The notes under the pieces are model-generated. The model worked only from the letters and a program-made list of their open reading frames with translations, ran no database searches and was not told where the DNA came from. From the NCBI GenBank assembly GCA_030562195.1, contig CM060200.1, positions 32,093,023-32,157,022 on the forward strand: DNA of 64,000 bases, in the 5' to 3' direction. A program made the translations under genes and the position numbers. Shown piece by piece: positions 12,501 through 24,572 of this stretch. Numbering within the stretch: the stretch's first letter is position 1; the number at the start of each line of letters is the position of its first letter. This DNA is from Nipponacmea schrenckii. Taxonomy: Eukaryota; Mollusca; Gastropoda; Lottiidae.

Positions 12501-13692
12501 AATTTCACGCAAATCCTTTGTAATTCTGCATTATTTATCACCAAATCATGACCTAGTTTCTGACAATGAAGAAACCGAACAGAAAGAAGGGCATTCAAAC
12601 TTCTGGTTAATTCCATTTCTGACATGCTTTACAGAATTCCATTCAGCAGTTCAGAAGATGCTAAGATTAAGAGATGTCCAGTATGTCATGTACCTATAGA
12701 GAGAAATGATGGATGTGCTCAGATGATGTGTAAACGATGTAAACATGTGTTTTGTTGGTATTGTCTGACCTCTTTAGATGTATGTACAGCTTGTGTTTTT
12801 CCTAATGAGAACATTTAAATACAAACAAACTGTAATAAAAGAATAGGGCTCTGTTAAAGTTGATTTTTTTTTATTTTAAAGCATTTCTTTATCCTGTTTA
12901 TGTGTATCAAAGATGTGTTAAACCATTCCGATTCTCTGTCTAAAAACTATAACTCCTAAAATGCAAGAGAAACCTTTGCAAAAAACATTAAATAGTTCTG
13001 TTATTTTGATTATTATCAATAGCTATGAATTCAAATGAATTACTGTTTGAATTTGCATAATTTCAAATGATATGTATTTTCCAGGATGATTTTTTATTGA
13101 GACATTATGATAAAGGTCCTTGTAAAAATAAACTTGGACATTCCAGAGCATCAGTGATATGGCATAGAACACAGGTCAGTGTAAATGACGTTTTTCAACA
13201 GTCAAAGCAACAAAATATAACTGTCTTAAATTCCATTCTTAAATGAACAGATATTTCTTTCTTGACCAGTTGACCCCAGTCTCAAAAATCAAAAAATGTG
13301 CAGAAAAGTATGGTTGCATAATTATAGTAAAATATTTCAGCAGTTTGCTTTTCCAAAAATCTTTCAATAGATTTAGTGAAAGTTTATACTTAACTACATG
13401 CTACATTGTGTTATTTTATAATACCCTTTCCTATCAATTCCCTTTGTACAACTTCTTTTGACCATCACAAAACCTTGTTCAAAGCATTAAAGTGTTGCCA
13501 TCTCCAATATGACTGATGCAGAGAAAATCTTATTGTTTTTTTTAGGTTGTTGGCATATTTGCAGGATTTGGGGTGTTATTACTAGTGGCGTCCCCATTTT
13601 TACTATTAGCTGCCCCATGTATATTGTGTTGTAAATGTAAAATATGTAAATGTTGTGAAGAAGAAGATATAACTGAAGGAGTACCAAGCTAA
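9548..13692 (+). CDS. RNF144A: RBR-type E3 ubiquitin-protein ligase, RNF144 family, complete in eight coding exons
   Basis: RBR ligases take ubiquitin from an E2 onto a catalytic Cys and pass it to substrate. Exons are 9,548-9,685, 9,908-10,012, 11,123-11,183, 11,422-11,540, 12,024-12,118, 12,635-12,779, 13,085-13,174 and 13,546-13,692. Every intron is GT-AG and all phases agree, giving 299 residues, close to vertebrate RNF144A/B (about 292-303). RING1 starts at C21-K-L-C24 with C39, C41 and C44. The IBR spans about 112-165 (FCPEAGC, QCPTCGLQFC). The Rcat/RING2 domain starts at C187-P-V-C190, and the catalytic Cys should be C200 in NDGCAQMMC. The family signature HYDKGPC then [13 protein letters not shown] follows. 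A hydrophobic segment at about 254-281 and a [10 protein letters not shown] tail fit C-terminal membrane anchoring. A splice acceptor ends at 9,523, so a non-coding upstream exon is expected. All zinc ligands looked for are present. RNF144A versus RNF144B is not resolved. Confidence 0.95.
10085..10800 (+). repeat. GCCCAC-type modular repeat in RNF144 intron 2
   Basis: The head agctcacatgaaatttgaag and gcgtatattgtcgtcaccca is followed by four or five units containing a gtaaacactctacaa-like phrase and aaggatgaaccctattgaaa. This is the subfamily found at 29,373-31,219. Confidence 0.7.
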
Positions 13693-14061
13693 TATATTCG
13701 TATTATGTTTCAACTGGATGTTCTTACTAGCTCAAAGGGTCACAATGTTACAGGTTTGGAAGCTTGGATGTAATAGAGAATCCAATCTAAAACAAACTAA
13801 GATTCAGAATTTTTATTTCATTTTTCTTCACCCAGTGTCTCAACCAGTCATTCATGATCTAACCAAATTGTTATTTAGCACATCTTCTGGGTCATTCACC
13901 CACAAATCATCTGCAAAGCCTGGGATTTTCAACTTTTATAGTCAGGATTGGTTTGAATAAATTAGAATAACATTGACAAGCTTCTGTCCAATTACACTTT
14001 TTTAAGGAAAAATTTCCTCTGGTCATAGATTTAGAAAAATATAGAATAAAGATGAAATAAA
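13693..14061 (+). terminator. RNF144 3' UTR with candidate polyadenylation signals
   Basis: AATAAA occurs at 13,956-13,961, 14,045-14,050 and 14,056-14,061 downstream of the RNF144 stop codon. Which one is used cannot be told from sequence, and mammalian RNF144A has a long 3' UTR, so later sites are possible. Confidence 0.4.
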
Positions 14062-16835
14062 ACTTTTAGGTCTGAAAGAATGGAAGGATTCTTAGTGTAT
14101 TTTGTTCACCCAAAGTGGCTGATTCCATTACAATTTGGAAAGTCTAGCAATTGATATGATAATTCAAAAAATAGGACTTTTGTTGTGTTTTTACTATTTG
14201 GAAAGAACTATGTACTTAGTTCAATCATTTTAATCAAAATATCAGGTTTTAAAAAGAAGATAAAAACACAAAGGAGAGGAAGGAAAACAATCCAAATCAC
14301 AAATAAGATGATTTGTTTACACCATTGTAAAGTAAATGTCTGTGTTTTTTTTCTTCTGTGATTTAATGATATATGTAGCCCTGATTTTAAAGATAAATGT
14401 TTTAATTGAAATTTTAATGGTTTTGTCAATTTGTTATAAAAATAATTAAGAGGCATAGTTATTGCAAATGTATTATTGTGTGTTCCTTGACTTACTTATA
14501 AGTTATTTCCAATTTTCTGAAGAAAAACAAACAGGCTTTAGTTTATCTTATAAGAATACTACGTATGTAATGTGCTATGGATACCGAAATTAACCTCTAT
14601 CCATATGAAAGCAAATATTTAGGCTACAGTTAAAGAGATATGGTTATCTTGAGTATTTCCTTAGTAATTGATAGATCTCAATATCAGCTATGTATTAAAA
14701 AGGGAAATCTGAGATCTAGTCCTACAATTTAACAAAACCTACCATGCAAAATTGAACTGTCTTCACTTTAAGCTATCTTTAACAGTTGTGCTTCCTAGAA
14801 GATAAACTCTCCCTTAAGAACCCCAACATATAAACAAATATGATTTATTTTTACTTAAATATATATATATTTTGAGTATATATGTTTGATATTGAGATGT
14901 TATCAGCAATGGTTACCTGTGAAAATGTTCATTTCAACCTGGAATTAATTAGATTCTAATTTGATATATGTAACTGGATGTTAGATTTTAATTTTAAAAA
15001 TTCATACAGATATCTCTATTAGCTAGTCAAGCCAATATTAAGGCAACTATATGTATGTGTTTAAGTAGTGTTAGAGAAGTGTCCATATATATAAAACTTT
15101 GTGATATTTAATAATTAGTTATCTGAATATATTTAATATATGTCAGATTTATAATATATTTATTACATTTACTATATTTATTTTAGTCTGAATCGTTCAC
15201 TTTTTGCTATGTTGATTGAAATGATTTCTGAAATTGAAATTGCTAGTTTTTTGCTTTTAGTAAGGAAAATGGCTGGACCATAACAAAGAATTAGAAATTT
15301 TTGTTACAAAGGTTTTCTTAAAAGGATTCAAAGTAATTTCCGTGCCTATGACTATGAATGCATATCAAAGATACTTATAGCTTCTATATGCACCATAGTG
15401 ATTTTTGTTTTAAATCTGTGGTTCTTAAAATTATAAATAAACTGAAAAATTATATCATAATACATTTAACCATGTCTAAAATATACATCACTAGTCTAGG
15501 AAACTGGCATGATTGTTTGAGGAGAAATAACTTTTTTTTTAAAGTCAACAGGAGAAAGCTTCATAATCATATTTTAAATAGAAAAAACCTTATAAAGATG
15601 TGTTTAAATTCCCACACTGTTATCTTATAATTTGCGTCTTGCATTTTTTTTTCTTTCATTATAGAACAAAGGTCATCTTTGACATTTGTGAACATTTCTG
15701 GTAGTTAAGAGTAAGAAATGTTGGGGATTTTGGTATACTTCATTCAACATTGTTTCTTACATCAAGAAACTTTTTTAATTGGTTATCTTATTCTTGTTAT
15801 TCCATGTATATCTTTTAAAAATAAATATATTTTCATTTATTACTAGTATAGCTTCAAAAAAAAAAACCTTGCCCTTAAGTAGCCAGACACAAATAATAAA
15901 AATATTGCATATATAATGCCCCAACAGTCCTGCTTGTTTAATAGCACAGTGGTTCAGTCCAGACAAGGCAATATCATAGACGAAAGTGTGGACAGGATTT
16001 ATGGTTAAATTGTGAACTTACTGTACATTAAAATCATCCAATTGCACATTTTACACATAGAACAACATTTTTATCCCTCTGTGTTGTGCTTGCTGCATGA
16101 TGGTTAAAAATAACAACTTAATGCAGTATTGAATAAGGTCATTTATTTATTAATAAATGTGAAACTTCTCTTCGAGCTTTCACTGGAATGTCTGCTTTAC
16201 AGCGCATTATCCGGATTCATAGTCAATTTTTGTATACATGCTTTGAACGCGGGTCTTCAAGATTACTGAGTTTGAGTCAAACCGTTGGACCCGGGTCTAG
16301 TCGTAAACAAACAACTCCCAAATTAAATGTGCTATGATGAAATTTATCCAATGATCGTAGACGGCTTTGGCAGTCATTGTGGTCCAATGAATGTCATCTC
16401 CTCTGACTTTAATAATAGTATCTGCTGCTGGAACTATGGTTGAGCAGATGGTATATTATATATAGATAAGAAAGATATGGGAACATATGGGAATTGGTAA
16501 ATACGGAAGAAGCTGAAGAAATAAGTTGGTCCTTATGTTCACCATATTTACTGCCAATTTACTTCTGTTGTTGAGGCCTACATGGAACTGGATCAATGCT
16601 GTGTGTTCAATGCTGGTTGTTGTTAGAGGTTTTTTTTTAAAAGAATTTGGATCATATGGTCTATTCTGGTTCCTGGTAGGATTCAGTTTGGGTGTTTTTG
16701 ATTCACTTTTGATTTGTCGATTCGGTTCAAATTAGATGACCCAATGTCAAAGTTGATTTGGTAACAGCGGGCAAGAATCTTTAATTTGGTTGGCATGACG
16801 AATTTGTAGTGGCTTAGGATCATAATCTATCTTAG
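14062..16835. other. AT-rich intergenic DNA, no gene supported
   Basis: There are runs of ATATAT near 14,865 and many short AT-rich tracts. Open frames up to 90 codons exist (for example 15,358-15,630) but have AT-driven composition and no recognisable motif. Part of this stretch may be RNF144 3' UTR. Confidence 0.45.
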
Positions 16836-17169
16836 GTGGAGAAGATTTTGAATTCTGTGAAGATGTTGTTCGAGAAGGAGATGGTGAAGAGGTTAAGGAA
16901 GCGGACTTCGATGAGACGAAAATGGATGGGGTAATAATGGAAGATAGAATAGTCAGATTGGGAGACTTGGAGAGAGATTGCGAGGAAGAAATATTTGAAG
17001 AAGGATTAGATAAACACGTAGTGGGCTCAGTTAACAGAATAACAGTAGAGATGCTAGCAGACGATCTAGTAGTAGAGGTAGTAGTACTTAAACTACCCTG
17101 GATAATGTAGACGAAGTAGTTGTGGGTATAAATGCTGAACTTATAAAATTATTAGACGATGAATTGCAG
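16836..17169 (+). CDS. Acidic exon-like block, frame-broken, possible part of the short-exon gene
   Basis: After an acceptor-like cttag the frame opens with GGEDFEFCEDVVREGDGEEV and stays rich in Asp and Glu until a TAG at 17,108-17,110. A second frame, open from 17,092, continues in the same style (LDNVDEVVVGINAELIKLL) to a clean donor, TTGCAG then GTAAAG, at 17,169. Two acidic frames offset by an indel suggest one coding block with a frameshift or sequencing error. The opening resembles the exon at 18,405 ([15 protein letters not shown]). Function unknown. Confidence 0.35.
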
Positions 17170-17246
17170 GTAAAGGGTGTACTAGTTTGTGGGTTGGAGA
17201 CAAAGGGATGGAGTTAATGAAAAAATTGGTAGCACGATGATTTACG

Positions 17247-17480
17247 ATGAGAAGAAAGAGGAATGTTAAGGCGAAGACGAAGACGAAGACGACGAAGAAG
17301 ATGAATAAGAAGAAGAAGAAAAAAGAAGAAAGAAAGAAGAAAGAAAGAAGGCAGAAGGAAGAAGAAAAACGAAAGAAGAAAGAAGAAGAAGAAAGAAGAA
17401 GGAAGAAGAAAGAAGAAGAAAGAAGAAGAAAGAAAGAAGAAAGAAGAAGAAAGAAGAAAGAAAGAATGAATGAATGAAAA
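17247..17480 (+). repeat. Polypurine GAA/AGAA microsatellite
   Basis: About 230 bp are almost purely A and G on the plus strand, built from AAGAAG, AAAGAAG and GAAGAC units. The Lys/Glu-rich open frame across it follows from the repeat and is not annotated as a gene. Long polypurine tracts of this kind can adopt triplex or other non-B forms; that is general knowledge, not shown here. Confidence 0.85.
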
Positions 17481-17489
17481 AATGTTATG

Positions 17490-17640
17490 GTTAAAAAGTA
17501 TTACATTTATAGTGGGGTAGGTTATTACATTTATGGTTGATGAGTATTACATTTATGGTGGGTATTACATTTATGGTTGTTTTTTATTACATTTATGGTG
17601 GGTATTACATTTATGGCTGTTGTTACATTTATGGGTAATA
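17490..17640 (+). repeat. Degenerate short tandem repeat, core ATTACATTTATGG
   Basis: Seven copies of a core close to ttacatttatggt are separated by 4-12 bp spacers, immediately after the polypurine tract. Confidence 0.8.
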
Positions 17641-17759
17641 CACATCCTGTAGTTACTATATTGTATTGTTCAGGAATGGAAAAATGAAAGAAGTCTTAGA
17701 AGAATTCGGCCTTCGGTATTTGGCTAATAGATCTTGTCTTTCAAGAGCTCTTGTGACCA

Positions 17760-17960
17760 CAATAGAAACAACACGAAAATGTCACCTGTTTTGTTTGTAA
17801 GCACAATAGAGACCACCGTGTTCATCCGATTTCAATATGAAATATGGTGTATATTTAAATGTATTGATGATATCTTTGACAAATTTGAAATTGACACTTT
17901 TTCATTTGAATGAACAGTTTTTTGAGTAATTGCACTTAACTTAAGACATCACCATAGCAT
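17760..17960 (+). repeat. GCCCAC-type modular repeat fragment
   Basis: Contains caatagagaccaccgtgttc, tccgatttcaatatgaaata and gaacagttttttgagtaatt, the recurring phrases of the family. The head is missing. Confidence 0.55.
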
Positions 17961-18404
17961 AGGACATTTTTTTTTTAAATCAATGTTCTTATTTTTATCA
18001 TGTTGTTAAGTTGAGTTAGCCTCTATGGACGGTTTTTGGTCTTTTCATTTTCATATAGATGATATTACATACTTTCATATAATGTAGGTGAGTGTAGAAA
18101 ATGTAGAATGTTTATCAGATTAAGATTTCCTACAACTAGGTATAGGATGCATAGGAGATAAATGTCGTCTGAAATCTCGATGTGCAAAATTTAAGTTTTG
18201 TCCTCTGACGTTTTTCTTCTGCAATTTAACAACTTTCGAACTGAATAAAAAAATCAAAAAAACAAAAAAACATTATCTATAGTAATAGTATAGTCGTTCA
18301 TGTTGTCCGCTTAAAATAAAAATCACCAATTTTCGTGGTTACTGCAAGTTATTCTGAACGATTTTCAGTAACACAAGGTTTGTCAGATAAGTTCGCGTTT
18401 TAAG

Positions 18405-21400
18405 GTGAAGATAACTTCGAAGAACTGTTTGGAGAAAACTATACAGAAGGTAATTTTTTTTTTCAAGATAAATAGTAGATACCGTACGATTAGCGATTAG
18501 AAAAATATTGTAGTTTCTTATGATGGTACTCGAGTACGATGTGCGATATTTTTTACTAGCTCAATTCTTAAGTAATGATTGTAGGCGTAGGTTTCAAAGA
18601 CTGCATTATTTAAACCCATGATATGGAATGTGTTTTGATAACAACGACGCATAAACTTTGTGTTTTACGGAAATCTCGTAAAATCTTGAAGTAAATAGCT
18701 CAAGAAAAGTTTTCATCTTAATTTTAGAAGTTTGTCAACCACGGCTACATCACACACCGTAAAAACAGAACATGTAGCTGCGAATAATTCATCTGCAGAA
18801 TCAGGTAAAATTATTTTAAGTTACGATGAGGATACTGTCGATATATTATTTGGAATACATAAATATTTATTGTTAGAAAGGGTTACTTTAGAAGTTTCAT
18901 TAAAATCGAAATGAAAACATTGATCTTTATTCATCGGGAATCATTGACGAGATGTAATGTTAAGAAAATTACTCGTACCTTCTGATAATATTCGTCTAAA
19001 TTCTAAAATTGATTTTTAAAATGGTATTAGAAATGCTAATGGAAATGGGAGCTGAAGCGAGATTTGAAATGGGTGATAAAGACAATTTTGTGAGAACAGG
19101 TGAAATTTGTCTGAAGTACAGTTAAATTTGTTTTTTTCTTTATGTCAGAATAGAGGTAGCCCTTCATATAATGAAGTTTATTAAATAAGTTAATTACATA
19201 AATTTTGATATGACGATTTTTCAATGAACAGTTGATGAGTTATTGTCCTTGACTTAGTCAAAATGTGTCGAAAGTGAGTTATTGTGCTTGCCTAAATAAA
19301 AAAGTCAAAATTTAAACGTGATAGGGACTACAGTTTTCATCTGATTTGTTTGAAATTTGGTGTGGTCACCAATATTTTGACAATATTTCGACGAATGGTT
19401 ATTGAGTTATTGCTCTTAACTCAATAAAAACGAGTCAATATTTGTTTATGAAACCAACAGAGACTACAATTTTTATCCGATTTAAATGAAATTTTGTATG
19501 ATCATGTATATTGAATAATATCTTGCCCCAATTGTGGTTCATTTCGACAAATGATTTTGGGGTTTCAACCATTGTCAAAACAGAAATATACTTTTAAATG
19601 GTGCTGGGCAACCACTTGTTTCCCACTTTATATACATCTCTTCATTATGCTGTAATATATGATATTTAAATGCACGACCTTTTTCAGAACAAAGTATTAA
19701 AGCAAGATATATTGGAACAGTTATTAAAGGTTTATTTCGTTATGTCACGTTATTTTTTTAACTTGAAAATTGTGATCTAAAGATGAATTTCGAATCAAGA
19801 TTGCATCGTGAACAGTCAAGTTTCTTGGAAACATCGCATGTATGGTGTACAAATACAGGCCAGCCACTTTTCCTGTATATAAATGTATTGTTTATATTAC
19901 AGCTTTTGATACTGTGGGAACAACCGAACATGACTTTGATTCCTGTAATATTTAGCTTGAATTAGATTGTTTGAAGCAAAAGAAATACTGTTCAACAAAG
20001 CCTGGCCAATTTTGAAAATTTCAACTTCTTGTCATACTAATAGGTAGTATTCTTTAAAATAATCAAACCTTCCACCTTGTACCGAAAATAAACTCACAGT
20101 CAAAATGGAAGAACGAGCTGTATTTGAAGCTAGCAATAAAAACAACGTTACCGGTATTGAAAATCGTAAGTCTGATTTACGATACTAAATTACTCAATAT
20201 AGCATTTCTAACGCGCTGTAACACCACACAAAAAGTATGTTCGAAGCGCTTATAGATTGTCCCATTGTTGATTAGATTAATCATAGCGAGAGAATAGAAA
20301 GGTTTTTAGCTTTGATTTGAACACATTTAATGATGGAGAACGTTTGATGACGTCTGGTAAGGAATTCCACAGCAGCATAAGAAAACGACCGGTCCTTAAA
20401 AGTTTTCATGTTAAATAATGGCACTTTAAGAAAGATAAAACCTTGAAATCAATACGTTCTTGGATTTTTAGCCAGTGCAGAGCCTTGAAAACTGGAGTTA
20501 TGTGTTCTGCTGGTCTGGTCCTCGATATTATACGAGCTGCTCTATTTTGGAGTCTCTAGAGTTTTGTCAAGTTGTCATTTGAGGTACCGAACAGGAGACT
20601 ATTACAATAGTCTAGCCGAGACAGAACTAAAGATCTTGCCAAGGTTGCTGTTGATTCTGGAGTTAGCAGGTGCCTTATTGACCCAACGTTTCTAAGGTGA
20701 AAACTACACGTTTTGCTCAGGAAATTAACTTGATTGTCCCAAGATTTCTCACACTACCATTCAACTGTATCGTAGATGTATCGACTTGAAGAGTGGAAAA
20801 GTTGCACTTCTTAAGTCGATGAGTTGACCCAAATACTATTGCTTCAGTCTTGTCACTGTTTATCTGCAACATATTATCTGACATCCACAGCATACACAGC
20901 CTTTCATTTGTTCCAACATGTTGTCTTGACTTGCAGGATTCATTTCGCAATCACTGACTAACTGTGTATCGTCTGCAAAACAATGATAGGCGACACCGTG
21001 GTCTAAAATAAGTTTTCCAAAGGTCTTGTGTATAATGTGAACAGTATAGGTCCTAAAACCGACCCCTGTGAAACTCCACAGGTGAGTATGGAATCAGTAG
21101 ATGATATGCCATTTACTTCAACATACTGAGATCTCCCTGAAAGATAACTAGAAAACCACATTTGAGTCACATTATGTAGGACATAGTCATGTTGGAGTCG
21201 ACAAATCAGGCGACCAGAATCAATCGTATCAAAAGCTGCGGACAGATTCAGCAGAACCAACAAAGGAAGTTTCCCAGAATCCACAGAACGTTTGATATTA
21301 TCCAGAACACAATTTAGTGCGGTTTCAGTGCTGTGTGCTGCTTTGTATGTAGACTGGAACGTATCAAGGAGACCAAAGACTGATAGATGTTCACTCAGTT

Positions 21401-23748
21401 GTATTTTGCACATTTCTCCAGAACTTTAGACAGAAAGGGTAATTTGGAAACTGGACGATAATTCTTGAAATTTTCTGGGTCCAGAGATGACTTCTTTATA
21501 AGAGGCTTCACCACAGCCCTTTTAAATTTCAGAGGAACTATGTCATGGTTTAAGCTCAGATTGATTATCTTAGTGATGATAGGCAACAGAACGTCGACAA
21601 TACCACTCGTTAAAAGAAACTTCGTAGATGACATCCAAGGAACATGTTGTGGGCTTTGAATCAAAAATTATCTTGCGGACATCATTTTCTGATATATCAT
21701 CGAAATGTGTCCATCTGGCCTCTGTAATGTCGTCAAAGGATGTCTCATCATTTGTTTGGTTGAAATTCTGACAAATCTTTGCGATCTTCTCACAATAATA
21801 GGAGTTTAAATCATGTGCAATAGAGGCATCTCTTTTTCCTTCCCTAGCAAATTTTGGAGAGTCGATAATAGAGCTTTTGGGTTTAACATGTTTGATACAA
21901 CTATTTATCTCATTTCGGGCAATCTTATACATCTGCTTGTGTACCTCAAGACCCGTATTTTTCCACTTTCTTTCAGCCTGACGCCGCTTGGCTCTGGCAA
22001 CAGAGACATCTTGATTATACCACGGTGTATTAGTAAAAACATGAAGCTTTTTGGTAGTTAGTGGGGCATGGTCATCTAAAAGCTTCCTTAAGACGCTGTA
22101 GTATAGTTCTGTAAAGGAATCAAAATCGTCAGGAGGATTCACAAAAGATCTGAATTTTTTAGATCATGATTAAAGTCATTGACACAAATCGATTTATAAT
22201 TCCTGTATGTGACGTCTGATTTTGCGGTGTTAGGAACAATACAGTTGAGAGAAAAGGAAATCAGTGAATGATCAGACATAAGTTTGTCGACAACAGTAAC
22301 ATTTGTTAAATAAGATCAGTTTCGGGTGCGACAACCCAATCAATAATATGACCATGTTTATGAGTATCTTGTGTAACATACTGCACCAATCCATGTCTGT
22401 CGAGAATTTGAAAAAGTTTTTTACAGAGTGGATCACTCATAGAGTCAAAATATACATTAAAATCGCCAATTATAACGATGTTCTGTTTGGGATCGACAAA
22501 GCGTTTCTCAAAGCGTTGAAATTTGTTTATAAAGTCAACATCTGTAAGTTTATTTGCTTTGGAATGCGGGGGGCGGTACAAGCAGATGACGCTGAGGGAC
22601 CTTTTGAGTGAGGAAACAGGATCTAAACTTTGTTGATGACTTAGATATTTCACAAGTAATGTTCCTTCTATACACAAGCAACACCACCACCAGAGCCTGT
22701 GAGGCTGGGAAAGTTAGCTCACTTATAACCACTCGGTGTCAACGAAGCACATTTGGACTCATCTCCATTTAGCGCAAACCATGTTTCAGTCAAGAACAGA
22801 AGATCTGTCTTTGATTCGAGAATATAATCATGTATGTCTAAAGTTTTGTTGCGGACGGACTAAGCATTCCATAGGGTTGCTTTTAAAAATTTAGAACGTG
22901 AAGTTTTACTTAACTGGTCAAATTTTTCAGATCTTTTGCCACGAAATCGTTTAAGTGAACTATGTGATTTTAGAACATGGAAAATAGAAGAAGGAAGGGT
23001 GAACTTGTAAGAGTTTCTATAATCTAATAGTTGATTTCGTGAGTATTTGATCATCATAACACCAATTACACTGATGATCAATGTGATCAGATGAGTACAT
23101 ATCAACATTTGAAGTGAAAATCTGCCATTCCGGTTGAATGGACACTATAGTGTCCATTTACTAATTGTATATCTAAAGTTTCTGGTGTTTTAGTCTATAA
23201 AGTTCTTCAAATATCATTTAAATCAAACCTAGAAGACCTTATTAACACACTGGTCAAGAGTAAATCCAAAACAATATCCATTCACACTATAAATATCCAG
23301 TTTGAGACAATCTATTCATTTGCAGCCTATGAGGGCGCCACCTAATCCAATCAATTTACCGAAGTGGGGTTTCACAAATTGTCTATAGACTCATTATGAT
23401 GTTCCTCCCCACGGAAATCTTTATAGAGTTTCAGAGACTATGGCAGCAGATTCTCTTTAACCGTTTGACGAACCATAACGCGAACAAAACACAAATCAGA
23501 GTTGGGAGCGGAAAATGTGTCTACATTAGTAAGATCTCAGACGTTACAAATTTAGTTCATTGACTCACGTAATAAGTTGAAGGGAGTGGGTCACGGTCAG
23601 CATTGAAGGGTTTGATTGCCACTCGACGCACAAACGTTAAGTCAAATTAACTCTTCAGTACCTAACTTTGTGTTGTAGTTTGATTTGAATCGTCTTTCAG
23701 AATTAAAAGTAGAAGCTAGTGAAATAAATGCTGTTGGCGACAATCAAG
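18405..23748 (+). CDS. Candidate gene of very short, phase 1-1 symmetric exons, unknown product
   Basis: Six exon-like blocks, each bounded by AG and GT, were read: 18,405-18,449 (45 nt), 18,769-18,804 (36), 19,031-19,099 (69), 19,688-19,729 (42), 20,100-20,165 (66) and 23,701-23,748 (48). All are divisible by three. All begin two bases before a codon boundary and end one base after one (phase 1 both sides), and they join into one open frame of about 100 polar, acidic residues. Pieces read [49 protein letters not shown] and [15 protein letters not shown]. The acceptors at 19,688 and 23,701 have good pyrimidine tracts; those at 18,405, 18,769 and 19,031 are weak. The 18,769 block could instead begin at 18,728, in another phase. 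No start, stop or known domain is recognised. Any single block could be chance; the shared phase is the argument. Confidence 0.4.
19130..19620 (+). repeat. GCCCAC-type modular repeat in an intron of the short-exon candidate
   Basis: Three units carry ttgagttattgcccttaact-like, agagactacaatttttatcc and gaaattttgtatgatca-like phrases. Confidence 0.6.
20190..23110 (-). pseudogene. CR1/L2-type (Jockey superfamily) LINE, ORF2 with endonuclease and reverse transcriptase, copy 1
   Basis: Reading leftwards from 23,110: the endonuclease start ([17 protein letters not shown], preceded by a stop in WNA*SVRNKT), the APE motifs IIGDFN and SDHSLISF, then the reverse transcriptase with [57 protein letters not shown] and the catalytic FADDTQL near 20,970. 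The C-terminal [13 protein letters not shown] and [10 protein letters not shown] follow to about 20,560. Several stops and frameshifts break it, so it is dead. The 3' end is near 20,190 but is not sharply defined. It lies in an intron of the short-exon candidate, on the opposite strand. Confidence 0.85.
23137..23158. repeat. Perfect 22-bp palindrome
   Basis: AATGGACACTATAGTGTCCA followed by TT is its own reverse complement. It lies just upstream of the LINE reading frame and is repeated at 26,371-26,392 in the duplicate. Possibly part of the LINE 5' region. Confidence 0.85.
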
Positions 23749-23877
23749 GTAGGCGTACAATAAACTTGTATATTCAAAACCATTATTTTCATACTAATAT
23801 TCATTATCATATTTTAAACTCTGAAGGATTTATTAAAAATGGTGGATAATCTTCGAAATCTTTTTGGCAAGAATTAG

Positions 23878-24562
23878 ATTAACCATTCGTTAATCGGTAA
23901 AACGCGGAATCGATCGATTAAACCGATTAATTAACCTAAAAAGTCAAAACCTTGTGTTGGTTATGATGTTATCAGTAAACTGTCAACATTAAAGTATTTT
24001 TTTTTTTACTGAACTACCGGAATCAGTCGGTATAAGTTGGTTATGACTAGAGTCTTCGGTGACACCAATTGGTTAACCGATACCCTTGTTATCGGTAAGC
24101 TGTTCGTTATTTGAATTTGTCGGTAAAACTCAGAATTGGCCGATAGAAGAAGGTCATAGATGGAACCGTCGGTAAAACCGATTGTTAACCGAAAGAGTGA
24201 AAAGCTTGTGTCTGTTAAGATGTTAGCGGTAAACCGTTCGTCTACATTAAAGTGATTTTTACTAAAGTTGTCGGTAAAACGCTGAATCGGTCGATAATAG
24301 ACGGCCATGGGTGGGGAATGGAGCCTTCGGTAAAACCGTTTGGCTGACCTAAAGATTGGAAACCTTGTGTCAGTTATGATGGAAAACTGTTCGTCTACAT
24401 AAAAGTGATTTTTACTGAACTTGTCGGTAAAACAGAATAGGTCGAAAAATGCTTTATAAAACATATTATGGTTTTCCGATGAAAATTGATAATTTTGACC
24501 GGTGGAAACGACTTCCAAACTCGCGCCAGATGTATTCTCCGGGTTTCCTAGTTTGTAAAATT
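23878..24562 (-). mobile_element. hAT-family relic, copy A
   Basis: On the minus strand this matches the interior of the complete 970-bp hAT MITE at 50,811-51,780. It carries the repeated tcggtaaaac/gttttaccga motifs, the ggttaattaatcgatcgatt segment and the ccagatgtattctccgggtt segment. Neither end with CAGGGG is present. A Tc1 element is inserted at its edge. Confidence 0.65.
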
Positions 24563-24572
24563 TACGATCATA

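Noticed and set aside
17247..17477. Lys/Glu/Arg-rich 76-codon frame
   Set aside because: It is the translation of a polypurine microsatellite and all purine frames look alike; no codon bias or splice support.
18070..18150. Block with CRKCRMF after an acceptor-like gtag
   Set aside because: A CxxC is visible, but the block does not share the phase 1-1 pattern and its end is not a multiple of three; too weak to add to the short-exon gene.
22303..22611. Plus-strand frames of 82-121 codons across the LINE (also 21,813, 25,052 and 25,502)
   Set aside because: They are antisense to the endonuclease/reverse transcriptase frame and have no recognisable motif.
24006..24518. 170-codon minus-strand frame with repeated FYRQ and NSLPITRVS phrases (also 27,241-27,846)
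   Set aside because: The frame is made by the repeated TTACCGAC motif of the hAT relic, not by a gene.
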